DNA from: Ascoidea tarda (nom. inval.)
Lineage: Eukaryota; Ascomycota; Saccharomycetes; Ascoideales; Ascoideaceae
Assembly (NCBI GenBank): GCA_030560485.1
Contig: JAKTTS010000188.1
Location: 1 to 21,875 of the forward strand
Direction: 5' to 3'
DNA: 21,875 nucleotides
The position numbers and the translations under genes were made by a program. The notes beneath the pieces were generated by a model, which saw only the letters and a program-made list of their open reading frames with translations, was not told where the DNA came from and made no database searches. Shown here piece by piece: positions 8,328-16,793 of this stretch; the first letter of the stretch is position 1; the number at the start of each line of letters is the position of its first letter.

Positions 8328-9661
8328 CTAAAACAAGCCGTCGAGTTCACCAGGTAGTTCTAGGATTTGAGTAGAGTAGAATTTTTCAATTTCTCTTAAC
8401 ATTGGGACGTCATCAGTTGTAACGAAATTGATGGCAACACCCTTTCTACCAAAACGACCACCTCTACCAATTCTGTGGATGTAGTTTTCTTTATTTTTGG
8501 GCAAATCATAGTTGATGACTAAGGAGACTTGTTGCACATCGATACCTCTTGCTAGTAAATCTGTTGAAATTAAGATTCTTGAAGAACCGGTTCTAAATTC
8601 TTTCATGATGGTGTCTCTTTGTTGTTGAGTTAGTTCGGAGTGGATACTTGAGACAGTGAACTTGTTTTGCTCAAGACTGTTTGATAATTCTTCGACTTTT
8701 CTTTTAGTATTGCAAAAGATAACAGCTTGAGTGACTGAAATTGAATCGTAAATATCGGCCAAGATGTCGAATTTGTATTCTTCTTGTTCAACATCGACAA
8801 AGAATTGTTTAATACCTTCGAGAGTCAATTCGTCCTTTTTAACCAAGATTCTGATTGGATCTCTCATGAATTTGGTGGTAACTTCCAAGACATCTTGAGG
8901 CATTGTAGCAGATAGCAAAGCGACTTGGGTTGTAGTTGGTAAGAATCTGAAAATATTGTAGATTTGTTCTTTGAAACCAGAGGACAACATTTCATCAGCT
9001 TCATCGAGAATGAACATTTTAATATCATTGGTTCTGAAATTGCCATTTTGAATCATTGAGTAAACTCTACCAGGGGTACCGACAACAATTTGGGCACCTC
9101 TTCTAAAGGCCTCGATATCGTCCTTGACGGAAGTACCACCAATTGAGGCATGAACAGTGATGTCTAAATGTAGACCAATAGCCAAAACGACTTTTTGGAT
9201 TTGAATAGCTAATTCTCTAGTTGGAGCCAAAATCAAGGCCTGAGTTTTTTTTTCTTTTTCGTTGATGTTTTGCAAAGCAGAAATAGCAAAAGTGGCGGTT
9301 TTACCAGTACCAGACTGAGCTTGAGCTAAGACATCTCTACCTTCGATAATTGGTAGGATAGCTCTTTGTTGAATAGCAGAGGGAGTTTCATAACCATAAC
9401 CAAAGATACCTGAAGAAAACAAGAAAAGAAAAGGAAAGAGAAAAATAAAGAAAAACTGTTGATTAGTATAATTTTCTAGACGCAGAAGAAGAGAACTAAA
9501 GAAAATTCGCAGAAAATTCGCAGAATATCAGTGGAGCACCAGAAGCAGAACATACCTCTTAAAATCGCTGGCTTCAAATTCAAATCATCAAAGGAGGAGA
9601 CCTGCTTGTCGTAGTTGGTCTGGATGAGATTAGTGTCAATTTCGGAGATTCCGTCAGCCAT
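8328..9661 (-). CDS. TIF1: Translation initiation factor eIF4A, DEAD-box RNA helicase (two exons)
   Basis: Exon 1 is 9556-9661 and exon 2 is 8328-9409; the product has 395 residues, the same as S. cerevisiae Tif1/Tif2. eIF4A is the ATP-dependent RNA helicase of eIF4F that unwinds 5' UTRs. Motifs in order: Q motif with [10 protein letters not shown] (Q49), I AQSGTGKT (66-73), Ia PTREL (98-102), GG, TPGR (147-150), II DEAD (171-174), III SAT (202-204), [19 protein letters not shown], and [12 protein letters not shown] (347-356). [21 protein letters not shown] in the linker is specific to eIF4A rather than Fal1 or Dhh1. I found no CTG codon in exon 2, consistent with a highly expressed gene. The upstream region is unusually GC-rich. 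Whether there is a second copy, as in S. cerevisiae, cannot be told from this window. Confidence 0.97.
9410..9555 (-). other. TIF1: Spliceosomal intron in eIF4A gene
   Basis: A 146-nt intron with donor GTATGT (first base 9555), branch site TACTAAT at 9462-9468 and acceptor CAG (last base 9410). It splits Gly36 in phase 1; splicing gives [14 protein letters not shown], the exact family sequence. Reading through instead would replace the helicase Q-motif lead-in with unrelated sequence. Confidence 0.95.
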
Positions 9662-9934
9662 GTTGGACAGTCAATTGTAGTGAGTAGTGCTGTAGAGAGT
9701 GTTTTTGCAGTAGTGCTCTTGGTGGACGACAAAGCTCAGACAGAACAGCAGAACAAGCAGGATATATAGCCATGGCGAGACCACGAGATAAGGGGCCGTT
9801 GTCCGGGTCAGCGCCGAAAAGGGGACCGCTGCCCGGCTCGTGCCATAATTAACGCCGGTGCGCGCCCGTCTACCGCGCCCGCGCTTCGTCTAGCCACGCG
9901 CGTGGGACCCACCGACTCTCTGCCGTGGTTCCAG
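9662..9934 (-). promoter_or_regulatory. GC-rich promoter of eIF4A gene
   Basis: A 273-bp spacer between the eIF4A start and the SEC1 stop. From about 9775 to 9925 it is strongly GC-rich against the AT-rich surroundings, with CGCGCCCG-type sequence. TATATAG lies at 9760-9766 on the plus strand (CTATATA on the minus), about 100 bp from the start codon. GTGGGACCCACC at 9902-9913 recurs, inverted, at 21299-21310 in another GC-rich intergenic region. The GC island and the shared motif are seen; promoter function is inferred. Confidence 0.5.
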
Positions 9935-12526
9935 CTAGAACTTCTTGAACATCTTCTTGAACTTGTGGTGTTTCGAGGTGTTCAACTCCTGGTGTGCCTC
10001 AATGGTGCTCTTCAATCGTTGCTCGTTTCTCTTTCTCTCCTCTTCTCGTCTCGCATTAGTCTGTTGCTGCTGCTGCGTCAATCTCCCGTTCATCTGGCCG
10101 CCCATCTGGTTCCTTTGAATGTTCATCTGGCTGCTCACCTTGGGCTTGCTGATCCCAGTTTCCTTCAAGTAGCTGGGTGCTGCCTCCTCATTCCTGCCCA
10201 TGCTGTACTCGATTACTGTCTTTTGAGAGTACTCCTGCATGAGATTTTTGTCCAACATCTTGACGTTATTTATGAAGATCTTGCTGTTGATCAAGTTTTC
10301 GCTTCCGAGAATGATGTCTTTGTCCAATATCTTTCCCGTTTTATACATCGAGCTAATCTCCTCATAATTGATTCCACCAGCGACATACACAAAGATCCGT
10401 TGTTTAGGTAGTTGGAAGCTTGACCCCATCGATGTTGAGCTCTTCCACTTGGGTCTCAAATTTTTGTTCCTTAATGAGGTTGTTGAGTTGTTCACATTTA
10501 AATTCAAATTGCTAAAATCGTTCTCAAGCCCATTGTTCCCATGTTCTCTATTATTCTCATTCATCGCGCTCATTTCTAGCTGCTTGACAAACGAAAACTC
10601 TTTACTCAATGCCTCGTTGTTATTAAGTAAACAGTTTACTATATTTTCAACCGCGGGTTTGAATCTAGATGATGAATACCCAGTGTTATCAATTAAATAA
10701 TATTGAGACTTCTTCTCATTAGGATTGAAATTAATACCACTACCACTATCGTTATCGTTATCGTTATTACGATGATGGTGGTGACTGTTTAAATCTTCTT
10801 TGATGATCTTGATATTCAAATTTTCAAAGTTGCGAACCAATCTTAAAAATTCGTCAACTTCTTGATTGTTTAAATTGATAAACTTGAATAGTTTCTCAAA
10901 ATCTTTTAAGATTATTCCGTTTCTATAAATTGAGTAAATTATGATTAATTTGATCTTATCAAATTTGGAGTAATCACTTTGACTCAATTCCAATATAAAA
11001 TTGTCAGACAAATCATCAAATTTCTCATTATCAATATCGTATCCATTAGCTGCCAATGTGTTTTCAAAATCAGCAATTTTGTTCAATTTCAAATTGTTCA
11101 TGGTCTTTAAGACCCTATCAAAGAGCTCGTTATGTAAATATATCAATCTTCTTTGATTATCAAACTCGTCCATATGAACCAACTGGTTTCTAACTTGATC
11201 AATCGACGAATTATACCCACTGTTCCCACGCCCATTACTGCCATCAGCATCATTTGAACCTGAATGCACTTTTATCTCTTGATTTTTATTATTGATTATT
11301 TCCCCAGCTTTCAATATATGTTCGTGCCTTACTTCGTTTAAAATTGGATCTTCTTCATTTAATTTAGCATACTTGAACTCCCTTGTATGGTTCACATTAA
11401 CCACTGGATATTTAACAATTTGATTATAAATGTCAATATCAATGTTTTGATTCGACATCAAGTTGGAATTCGCTTCATTATTGTCAAACAATTTTGAATC
11501 ATTAGTCACTGTAAATGTATCATATATCATCGATTGATAAGTAAAACTAGATATGAGATTAGTTATAACATCCAAAGTTCGATCGCAAATTAAAAAAATA
11601 GATCGTTGTCTTTGATTTTGTTGAGATGGAAAATTTGTATTGTTTCTAGCATAATCATCTAGAGAACTTTGAAACAATTCGGCAATTTTCTTGGATAAAA
11701 TTGAAGACTTGGTTATCGAATTCTTGGGATTGTAATATTTGATGATTGGATACTCGTCGGTCAAGATACAAAGATTAATTAATGATTGAACGATCTGAAT
11801 AATCTGATAATTAACAAGAGACAAATAGTTCTTGTTATAAAAAATTTGCAATGAACAGTTATTAATATTATTAGTTGAGTTCAAAGCATTGTGGTTTGTC
11901 ATGATATTTAAACTATTCAAATGATCACTGTTTAATTTGTTTTGTTTAGCTAATGAATCCTTTTGCTTTGAAGTTCGTTTTGAATTGTCCAATAAATCAG
12001 TTTGATTAACAATATAGTTGTTTGAATAATTGAAATTGGTTAAAAAGACATTAGATTCAATTGGCAACATATTAAAATAAATATAACTAAACGATTTGAT
12101 CATCTGGTTTTTCCTTATATCGTTATTAATCTTTGCATTTAGTTCACTGGCTAATTTGGGATGAATATTATTATTAACAGGTAAAAGGAAAATGTTCGAC
12201 GTCTTATAACGAGTAGATTTATAAGTTTGATCAATATTATTTGGATTGTTTGATGGTAACGACAAATTCAAATCAATCAATAAACAGTTGATTGAATATA
12301 AATTTGAATCTAGGATATAAATTCCATCAAATTCTCTTCTAACGTCTCTCTTTTCAGATATATTTGAGATCGCAGTGACATTTTTCAATAGAGTTTGCTT
12401 ATCAAGGATTGAATAGATTAAAAATTGGGTTTTGTCATCAAGGATCAAATATTTCAAATTTGACTGAACCGAGTTGATTAGATTTAGTATGTAGTTTCTT
12501 TGAAGATGAATCAAGTTAGTCACCAT
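9935..12526 (-). CDS. SEC1: Sec1/Munc18-family SNARE regulator of exocytosis
   Basis: This 863-residue protein matches Sec1, the SM protein that binds assembled exocytic SNAREs (Sso1/2, Sec9, Snc1/2) at sites of secretion. The start VTNLIHLQRNYILNLINSVQSNLKYLILDDKTQ matches Sec1 rather than Sly1, Vps45 or Vps33. The diagnostic block DDYARNNTNFPSQQNQRQRSIFLICDRTLDVITNLISSFTYQSMIYDT lies at about 290-336. Later come YLHNELFDRVL, IIYSIYRNGII, SSRFKPAVENIVN and QRIFVYVAGGINYEEI, then a basic tail with a Gln run, ending KHHKFKKMFKKF. It is longer than S. cerevisiae Sec1 (724 aa) because of Asn/Ser-rich loops at about 180-225 and in the C-terminal half. I found no in-frame CTG codon in the whole gene. 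It lies in tandem with the eIF4A gene. Confidence 0.95.
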   Translation of the reverse strand: MVTNLIHLQRNYILNLINSVQSNLKYLILDDKTQFLIYSILDKQTLLKNVTAISNISEKRDVRREFDGIYILDSNLYSINCLLIDLNLSLPSNNPNNIDQTYKSTRYKTSNIFLLPVNNNIHPKLASELNAKINNDIRKNQMIKSFSYIYFNMLPIESNVFLTNFNYSNNYIVNQTDLLDNSKRTSKQKDSLAKQNKLNSDHLNSLNIMTNHNALNSTNNINNCSLQIFYNKNYLSLVNYQIIQIVQSLINLCILTDEYPIIKYYNPKNSITKSSILSKKIAELFQSSLDDYARNNTNFPSQQNQRQRSIFLICDRTLDVITNLISSFTYQSMIYDTFTVTNDSKLFDNNEANSNLMSNQNIDIDIYNQIVKYPVVNVNHTREFKYAKLNEEDPILNEVRHEHILKAGEIINNKNQEIKVHSGSNDADGSNGRGNSGYNSSIDQVRNQLVHMDEFDNQRRLIYLHNELFDRVLKTMNNLKLNKIADFENTLAANGYDIDNEKFDDLSDNFILELSQSDYSKFDKIKLIIIYSIYRNGIILKDFEKLFKFINLNNQEVDEFLRLVRNFENLNIKIIKEDLNSHHHHRNNDNDNDSGSGINFNPNEKKSQYYLIDNTGYSSSRFKPAVENIVNCLLNNNEALSKEFSFVKQLEMSAMNENNREHGNNGLENDFSNLNLNVNNSTTSLRNKNLRPKWKSSTSMGSSFQLPKQRIFVYVAGGINYEEISSMYKTGKILDKDIILGSENLINSKIFINNVKMLDKNLMQEYSQKTVIEYSMGRNEEAAPSYLKETGISKPKVSSQMNIQRNQMGGQMNGRLTQQQQQTNARREEERKRNEQRLKSTIEAHQELNTSKHHKFKKMFKKF

Positions 12527-12858
12527 TGGGCACAGAGGTTTAAAGTGGCAATACAGATAAGAAAGATACTAAAAAAGGTGTTTGAAAAATAAGGATTGTG
12601 AGGGTCAAGATGATCTCAAGGGGTCTCAAGACAAATTCAGGAAAACGACAGATCAATCTCAAAACAGCAGCTTAAAATATGAGAATAAGTGTAGAGATAT
12701 ATAGATGCTGGAGTGGATGGGTATTAAAAGAGAGAGAAAATGCTTAGTTGGAGCGTTGGAGGTTTATTTACATAGCGAGCGATGGGCGGAATTTACATTG
12801 CGATGGGAGGTGCGTGCTTATTCAGGGCATTTAGTAAGGACATATATAAGAGCCCCAT
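12527..12858. other. Intergenic: SEC1 promoter and CWC15 3' flank
   Basis: A 332-bp spacer between two minus-strand genes. Two near-identical 11-mers, GCGATGGGCGG (12779-12789) and GCGATGGGAGG (12800-12810), sit 21 bp apart about 250-285 bp upstream of SEC1. They resemble the PAC core GCGATGAG but differ at one base. The SEC1-proximal part is A-rich. A 76-codon plus-strand frame starting at 12782 overlaps the end of CWC15 and is an antisense shadow. Confidence 0.4.
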
Positions 12859-13719
12859 CTACCTGATGTGTTTGTCGAGGAACTGCTGGTGGTCTTTTGA
12901 CCTGAGGATGTCGTTGATGTGGTTGCTGTCGTCGTCGGCTCTGCTGTGTTTGAACTTTTTGGCTGTGGCATTGGATTTCAGGAAGATCGATTCAGCCCTC
13001 CAGGATTTATAATTACTTTTCTTCGAAGGGGCAGAGTTTTTTGTCAACGAAAGGTTGTTGTTGTTGAGAACACTGCTTTCTTTTTCAGTGGATTGTTCTT
13101 TTTCAAGCTTTTTCAATCTTCTTTCCTCCTTGATCTTTTCCAATTCTTTGAGGAGTAGCTCAGTTTCATCTTCTGAGTCTGAGTTTGAATCGTCCTCTGA
13201 TTCACTATCCTTATCCCGCTCCTCGTCTTCTTGCTCTTGTTCTGGTTTATTGGTTATTTCAGTTTCTGCATGATCTACTGTTTTAGAATCCTGTAAAGCA
13301 CCCACTAAAACCTTTGAGGAAGCTCTTTGGTTATTTTGCGGTTCATTTGTTATCATTAACTTATTGGATAGCTTTAGCCGTTTATTTTTATCATAGTACT
13401 CGTTTTTGATATTGTGTTTCAACTCGTTTTTTAATAACTGCTCCCTTAGAAGATTTTTTTTTTTAATGTAATCACTATTGTGATCTCCATTAGTTTTGTT
13501 ATGATTAAGAACATCAGAGTTATCCAACACATTTTGGCTTGAATTTTTATTCTCGCCTAGCTCATCAAGCAATAATGGTTTTTGGATAGACTGTCTGTAC
13601 TTGAGCTCTGTATGGTTCGATAGAAATCTCTTGTGTTGTGTGGAAGAAGCATACGAGCTGGAAATAGAGGTGTCCTTGCCCTTAGCAGGGTCAAAGGTGA
13701 GTCTGTGGGCAGTTGTCAT
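12859..13719 (-). CDS. CWC15: Spliceosome-associated protein Cwc15 (AD002 family)
   Basis: This 286-residue protein has the two conserved ends of Cwc15, a component of the Prp19-associated complex present in activated spliceosomes. The N-terminus reads MTTAHRLTFDPAKGK and continues with HTELKYRQ. The C-terminus has SWRAESIFLKSNA and ends with NHINDILRSKDHQQFLDKHIR, matching the family's terminal W....F and N(D).L(R)S..H..FL.K(H/Y)(I/V)(R/K) pattern. Between them lies a long charged segment with an acidic Glu/Asp/Ser cluster (about residues 150-190), then a Lys/Glu-rich helix. The frame opens five codons earlier at 13734, but family proteins begin MTT, so the ATG at 13719 was taken. It is longer than the S. 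cerevisiae protein (about 175). It contains one of the few CTG codons in the window (12979-12981). Confidence 0.9.
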   Translation of the reverse strand: MTTAHRLTFDPAKGKDTSISSSYASSTQHKRFLSNHTELKYRQSIQKPLLLDELGENKNSSQNVLDNSDVLNHNKTNGDHNSDYIKKKNLLREQLLKNELKHNIKNEYYDKNKRLKLSNKLMITNEPQNNQRASSKVLVGALQDSKTVDHAETEITNKPEQEQEDEERDKDSESEDDSNSDSEDETELLLKELEKIKEERRLKKLEKEQSTEKESSVLNNNNLSLTKNSAPSKKSNYKSWRAESIFLKSNATAKKFKHSRADDDSNHINDILRSKDHQQFLDKHIR

Positions 13720-13890
13720 GATGAGTGTTTGCAATTATTGACCTTAAAGTACTGCTTAAATTGCATCAATTGCTCAAAACAATAGTGCCAAAATAAAAAA
13801 ATCTCGCCCAAGCCATCGCAATATTGATTTGCAAGCATTATTCTATAAACATTACTACATAAACACGGATAGCTGAGTGATCAGTTTATC
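13720..13890. other. Intergenic: CWC15 promoter and tRNA upstream flank
   Basis: A short AT-rich spacer between the divergent CWC15 (minus) and tRNA-Ser (plus) genes. No strong motif is visible. Confidence 0.4.
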
Positions 13891-13980
13891 GACACAATGG
13901 CCGAGTGGTTAAGGCGAAAGACTCGAATTCCGAGACATCTTTTGGGTTCTCCCGCGCAGGTTCAAATCCTGCTTGTGTCG
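13891..13980 (+). tRNA. tRNA-Ser(CGA) with a short intron
   Basis: The 90-nt gene folds as a class II tRNA. Acceptor GACACAA (13891-13897) pairs with TTGTGTC (13973-13979), and the discriminator is G (13980), as serine tRNAs require. The A box (GGCCGAGTGGTTAAGG) and B box (GGTTCAAATCC, 13959-13969) are intact. Anticodon stem AAAGA/TCTTT (13917-13921, 13938-13942) encloses CTCGAA plus A after removal of nine bases (13928-13936) following position 37. The anticodon is CGA (13924-13926), reading UCG. A long variable arm with a GGG/CCC stem follows, typical of Ser. Within the precursor CTCG (13922-13925) can pair with CGAG (13931-13934). A T-run at 13981-13991 fits Pol III termination. S. cerevisiae tRNA-Ser(CGA) also has an intron at this site. 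Confidence 0.96.
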
Positions 13981-14208
13981 TTTCTTTTTTTGCTGATTTA
14001 ATGGGTTTTTTTTTCGCGTTTCCGAGTCCACGCAGTTGGTTCCTCCGCAGTTTTCGCGTTTCTCGTGCTTCTCGCGTTTTTTCAATTCAGTGAAAAGCAC
14101 ATTTTCGTAACCACTGATGGAAGATTGCCGCTAGCTTGCTATCCTTCTTCTGCTGTTTCTGCTGCCTTCTTTTCCCTGTTTCTTCTGGCTTTTTTCTCTC
14201 AATCAGAT
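13981..14208 (+). promoter_or_regulatory. RAD51 upstream region with repeated CGCGTTT boxes
   Basis: The exact 12-mer TTTTCGCGTTTC occurs at 14011-14022 and 14051-14062, and CTCGCGTTTTTT follows at 14071-14082. Each copy of the 12-mer contains TTTCGCG, which fits the SBF site CRCGAAA read on the other strand, and CGCGT, five of six bases of the MBF site ACGCGT. S. cerevisiae RAD51 is a known MBF/cell-cycle-controlled gene, so G1/S control here is a reasonable inference. The boxes lie about 125-200 bp before the start codon. Confidence 0.6.
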
Positions 14209-15276
14209 ATGTCAAATACTCCTGCTACTCATGTTGAGTCTGATCTTCAAGTAACAAACACCGATGTTCAGCGTCTCGATCTTGAAGAAGATGACGATGA
14301 TATGGTTGGGCCAATTGCCATATCAAAGCTAGAAGGCAATGGTATCACCTCTAATGATATCAAAAAATTAATGGAATGTGGTTTTAATACTGTTGAATCA
14401 ATAGCTTATACTCCCAAAAAGATTTTACTAAATGTTAAAGGAATTAGTGAAAATAAGGCTGATAAATTACTAAATCTAGCCTCTCAATTTGTTCCCATGG
14501 GTTTCACAACTGCCTCTGAATTCCATCATCGAAGAAGTGAATTAATCTGTATAACCACTGGCTCAAAACAATTAGATACACTATTGGGTGGAGGCATTGA
14601 AACTGGCTCAATAACTGAAGTCTTTGGTGAATTTAGAACTGGAAAGTCTCAACTATGTCACACCTTAGCCGTTACTTGTCAATTACCCATAGATATGGGT
14701 GGTGGTGAAGGCAAATGTCTTTACATCGACACTGAGGGAACTTTCAGACCGGTTCGTTTGGTCTCAATTGCAAGAAGATATGGTTTAAATGAAGACGATA
14801 CTTTAGATAATGTTGCCTATGCAAGAGCCTATAACGCCGACCATCAATTTCAATTATTAACTCAAGCTGCTTCAATGATGGCTGAATCAAGATTCAGTCT
14901 CTTAATTGTCGATTCAATAATGGCTCTCTATAGAACTGATTACAGTGGTAGAGGGGAACTAAGTGCAAGACAAATGCATTTAGCTAAATATATGAGAATG
15001 TTACAAAGATTGGCCGATGAATTTGGCATCGCTATAGTTATAACAAATCAGGTAGTAGCTCAAGTCGATGCTGCCATGTCTTTTAATCCTGATCCAAAAA
15101 AACCAATTGGTGGGAATATTATCGCTCATTCTTCAACAACAAGATTAAGCTTCAAAAAGGGTAAAGGTGAACAAAGAATTTGTCGAGTTTATGACTCTCC
15201 CTGTTTACCAGAATCTGAATGTGTCTTTTCCATTTATGAAGATGGTATAGGTGATCCAAAAGATGACGATGACTAA
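14209..15276 (+). CDS. RAD51: DNA recombinase Rad51 (RecA family)
   Basis: This 355-residue protein is Rad51, which forms ATP-dependent filaments on single-stranded DNA and drives strand exchange in homologous recombination. The helix-hairpin-helix N-terminal domain covers about 35-95 ([32 protein letters not shown]). The polymerisation motif FTTA is at 99-102, Walker A GEFRTGKS at 140-147, Walker B LLIVD at 231-235, and the L2 loop with PKKPIGGN at about 280-303. [43 protein letters not shown] is typical of Rad51 rather than Dmc1, as is the [22 protein letters not shown]-terminus. It is shorter at the N-terminus than S. cerevisiae Rad51 (400 aa). The frame is open upstream to a GTG at 14065; the first ATG at 14209 fits. 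I found no CTG codon. Confidence 0.97.
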   Translation: MSNTPATHVESDLQVTNTDVQRLDLEEDDDDMVGPIAISKLEGNGITSNDIKKLMECGFNTVESIAYTPKKILLNVKGISENKADKLLNLASQFVPMGFTTASEFHHRRSELICITTGSKQLDTLLGGGIETGSITEVFGEFRTGKSQLCHTLAVTCQLPIDMGGGEGKCLYIDTEGTFRPVRLVSIARRYGLNEDDTLDNVAYARAYNADHQFQLLTQAASMMAESRFSLLIVDSIMALYRTDYSGRGELSARQMHLAKYMRMLQRLADEFGIAIVITNQVVAQVDAAMSFNPDPKKPIGGNIIAHSSTTRLSFKKGKGEQRICRVYDSPCLPESECVFSIYEDGIGDPKDDDD

Positions 15277-16793
15277 TAGCAGCTCTAGTTTCATCAGCAA
15301 TATTTATTTAGACCAATAAATAAATATTTTTACTTATTTCTTTGTTCTATACCTTGAATTTTTATTGTATATCTCTGGCATTTCTTTTTCAATCTCTTTT
15401 ATCTTTACTCTCTACTGCATTTCAAGATACCTTTCCAACACCTTATGATACCTACAATTCCTGCAATACATAAAATACCAAACCTACGTTATTTAGCTTA
15501 TCATCTCCAATCTTTTGCTCAATCTGGTTTACTCCTTTTATTTTCTTTTTTTCGGAGTTTCAGTTTTAGTTCATTTGGTGGAGAACTATCACCTCAGTTT
15601 TTTCCTGTTTGGCTCTTTCTTCTCTTTAAATTCCAATCCCCTTACCCCCTCCGCTTTGCGTCGTCCGCTGGAGATATTCCTCTTCACTTTCTATTCTATA
15701 TCCATCATGCATGTATATACATAAACGCAATATTATTTAAGACATTTATTTGTCTAAGTACACAGACTCGGTTTATGAAATTTCTTATTGTGCTTATTAT
15801 TTTCAGCAAAGGCCTTTGTATTCGAATATCTGATGATCTGGTAAAACCACCAATTTATAGATAGAAAAACATTAAAAAATTATAATAATAACTGTAACTA
15901 AATAATCGAGTTGAAATCCAAATTAAAAATCTCATAAATGTAGTTTAGTTTTTATTAAATATACCAACCATAAATATGTGAACAACATTTTTTCACTATT
16001 GTTCAAAATCAAAACTAAATTTTTAGATATCATGTAAATGTTGTTTAATTTCTTTATATTTTTTTTTTATTCATATCCGATATACTATCAATGAATTTAA
16101 AAATCTTTTAAGAACAATTTGTCTATTCTGGTTTCTGGTTCCTATTGGAATACTTTTTAAACACCGAAGTCCAAGACATTATTTAAATTGAAAACATGCA
16201 CATATGTGCAGATTAAATATAAAGTTTCCTAAAAGCTGTACACACAATTTAACTATGCATATACCCGCGTCCAGATCAAGAGCAGTAAAGTTAACCCCAA
16301 AATTGCCCTGTGAAAACGGAATCCATCTGGCTTGCGTCGGCCGAGCCTTTCCTTCAATCAAAGAAACGGAAATAAAATTGGGTTGGAGTTGAAAAAATGG
16401 AAACTGCAAAAAAAGATATAAAACATCTTCAATGAAGTTTATTGTTCAGTGATAGGTCCAGTTATAATCCATTCAGTTGATCTTTAAAAGAAGTAACAAA
16501 ATTAAGTAAAACCAGGTCTATAGACAACCTGACATTTACCTCTATATTTTTTTACTTTCTACCTTGCTAGCTTTTTTTGTTCATTCTACTACTGGTTGTT
16601 CTTCATTCATTTTTTTTTGGCTTACTTTGTTCATATTCGTTTTAAATTCAGTTCTCTTTTAACCTAATTCTTTTGATTCCTTTTTTTTTTACTACTTTTT
16701 TGTGTTTTTGTTTTTATTTTAATTTCCAATAGAAAATCCTGGGGTTTTTAATAAATTTTTAATCAATATTCAATATTCTATATTCAATATTCA
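15277..16793. other. 1.5-kb gap without a recognised gene (RAD51 to NAD+ carrier)
   Basis: Just after RAD51, AATAAATAAATATTTTTA at about 15315-15335 looks like a 3'-end signal. From 15500 to 15720 the plus strand is pyrimidine-rich with a CCCCTTACCCCCT patch, and a 139-codon frame (15445-15864) is a hydrophobic translation of this biased DNA without any family match. 15860-16180 is very AT-rich. A perfect 14-bp palindrome TGCACATATGTGCA lies at 16197-16210. A locally GC-richer block at about 16260-16395 follows, with TCGGCCGA at 16338-16345. 16530-16793 is T-rich, as in a yeast promoter leading to the carrier. A non-coding RNA gene cannot be ruled out; I recognise none. Confidence 0.5.

Noticed and set aside
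9902-10411. 169-codon plus-strand Leu-rich frame over the 3' end of SEC1
   Set aside because: It lies antisense to the well-conserved SEC1 tail; its Leu richness comes from the complementary Gln/Asn codons.
15445-15864. 139-codon plus-strand hydrophobic frame after RAD51
   Set aside because: Composition follows the local pyrimidine-rich DNA, no family resemblance, and AT-rich code use unlike neighbouring genes.
16179-16409. Short overlapping frames on both strands (16179-16409 minus, 16204-16392 plus)
   Set aside because: Mutually overlapping, short, without recognisable motifs; the higher GC block alone explains the lack of stops.
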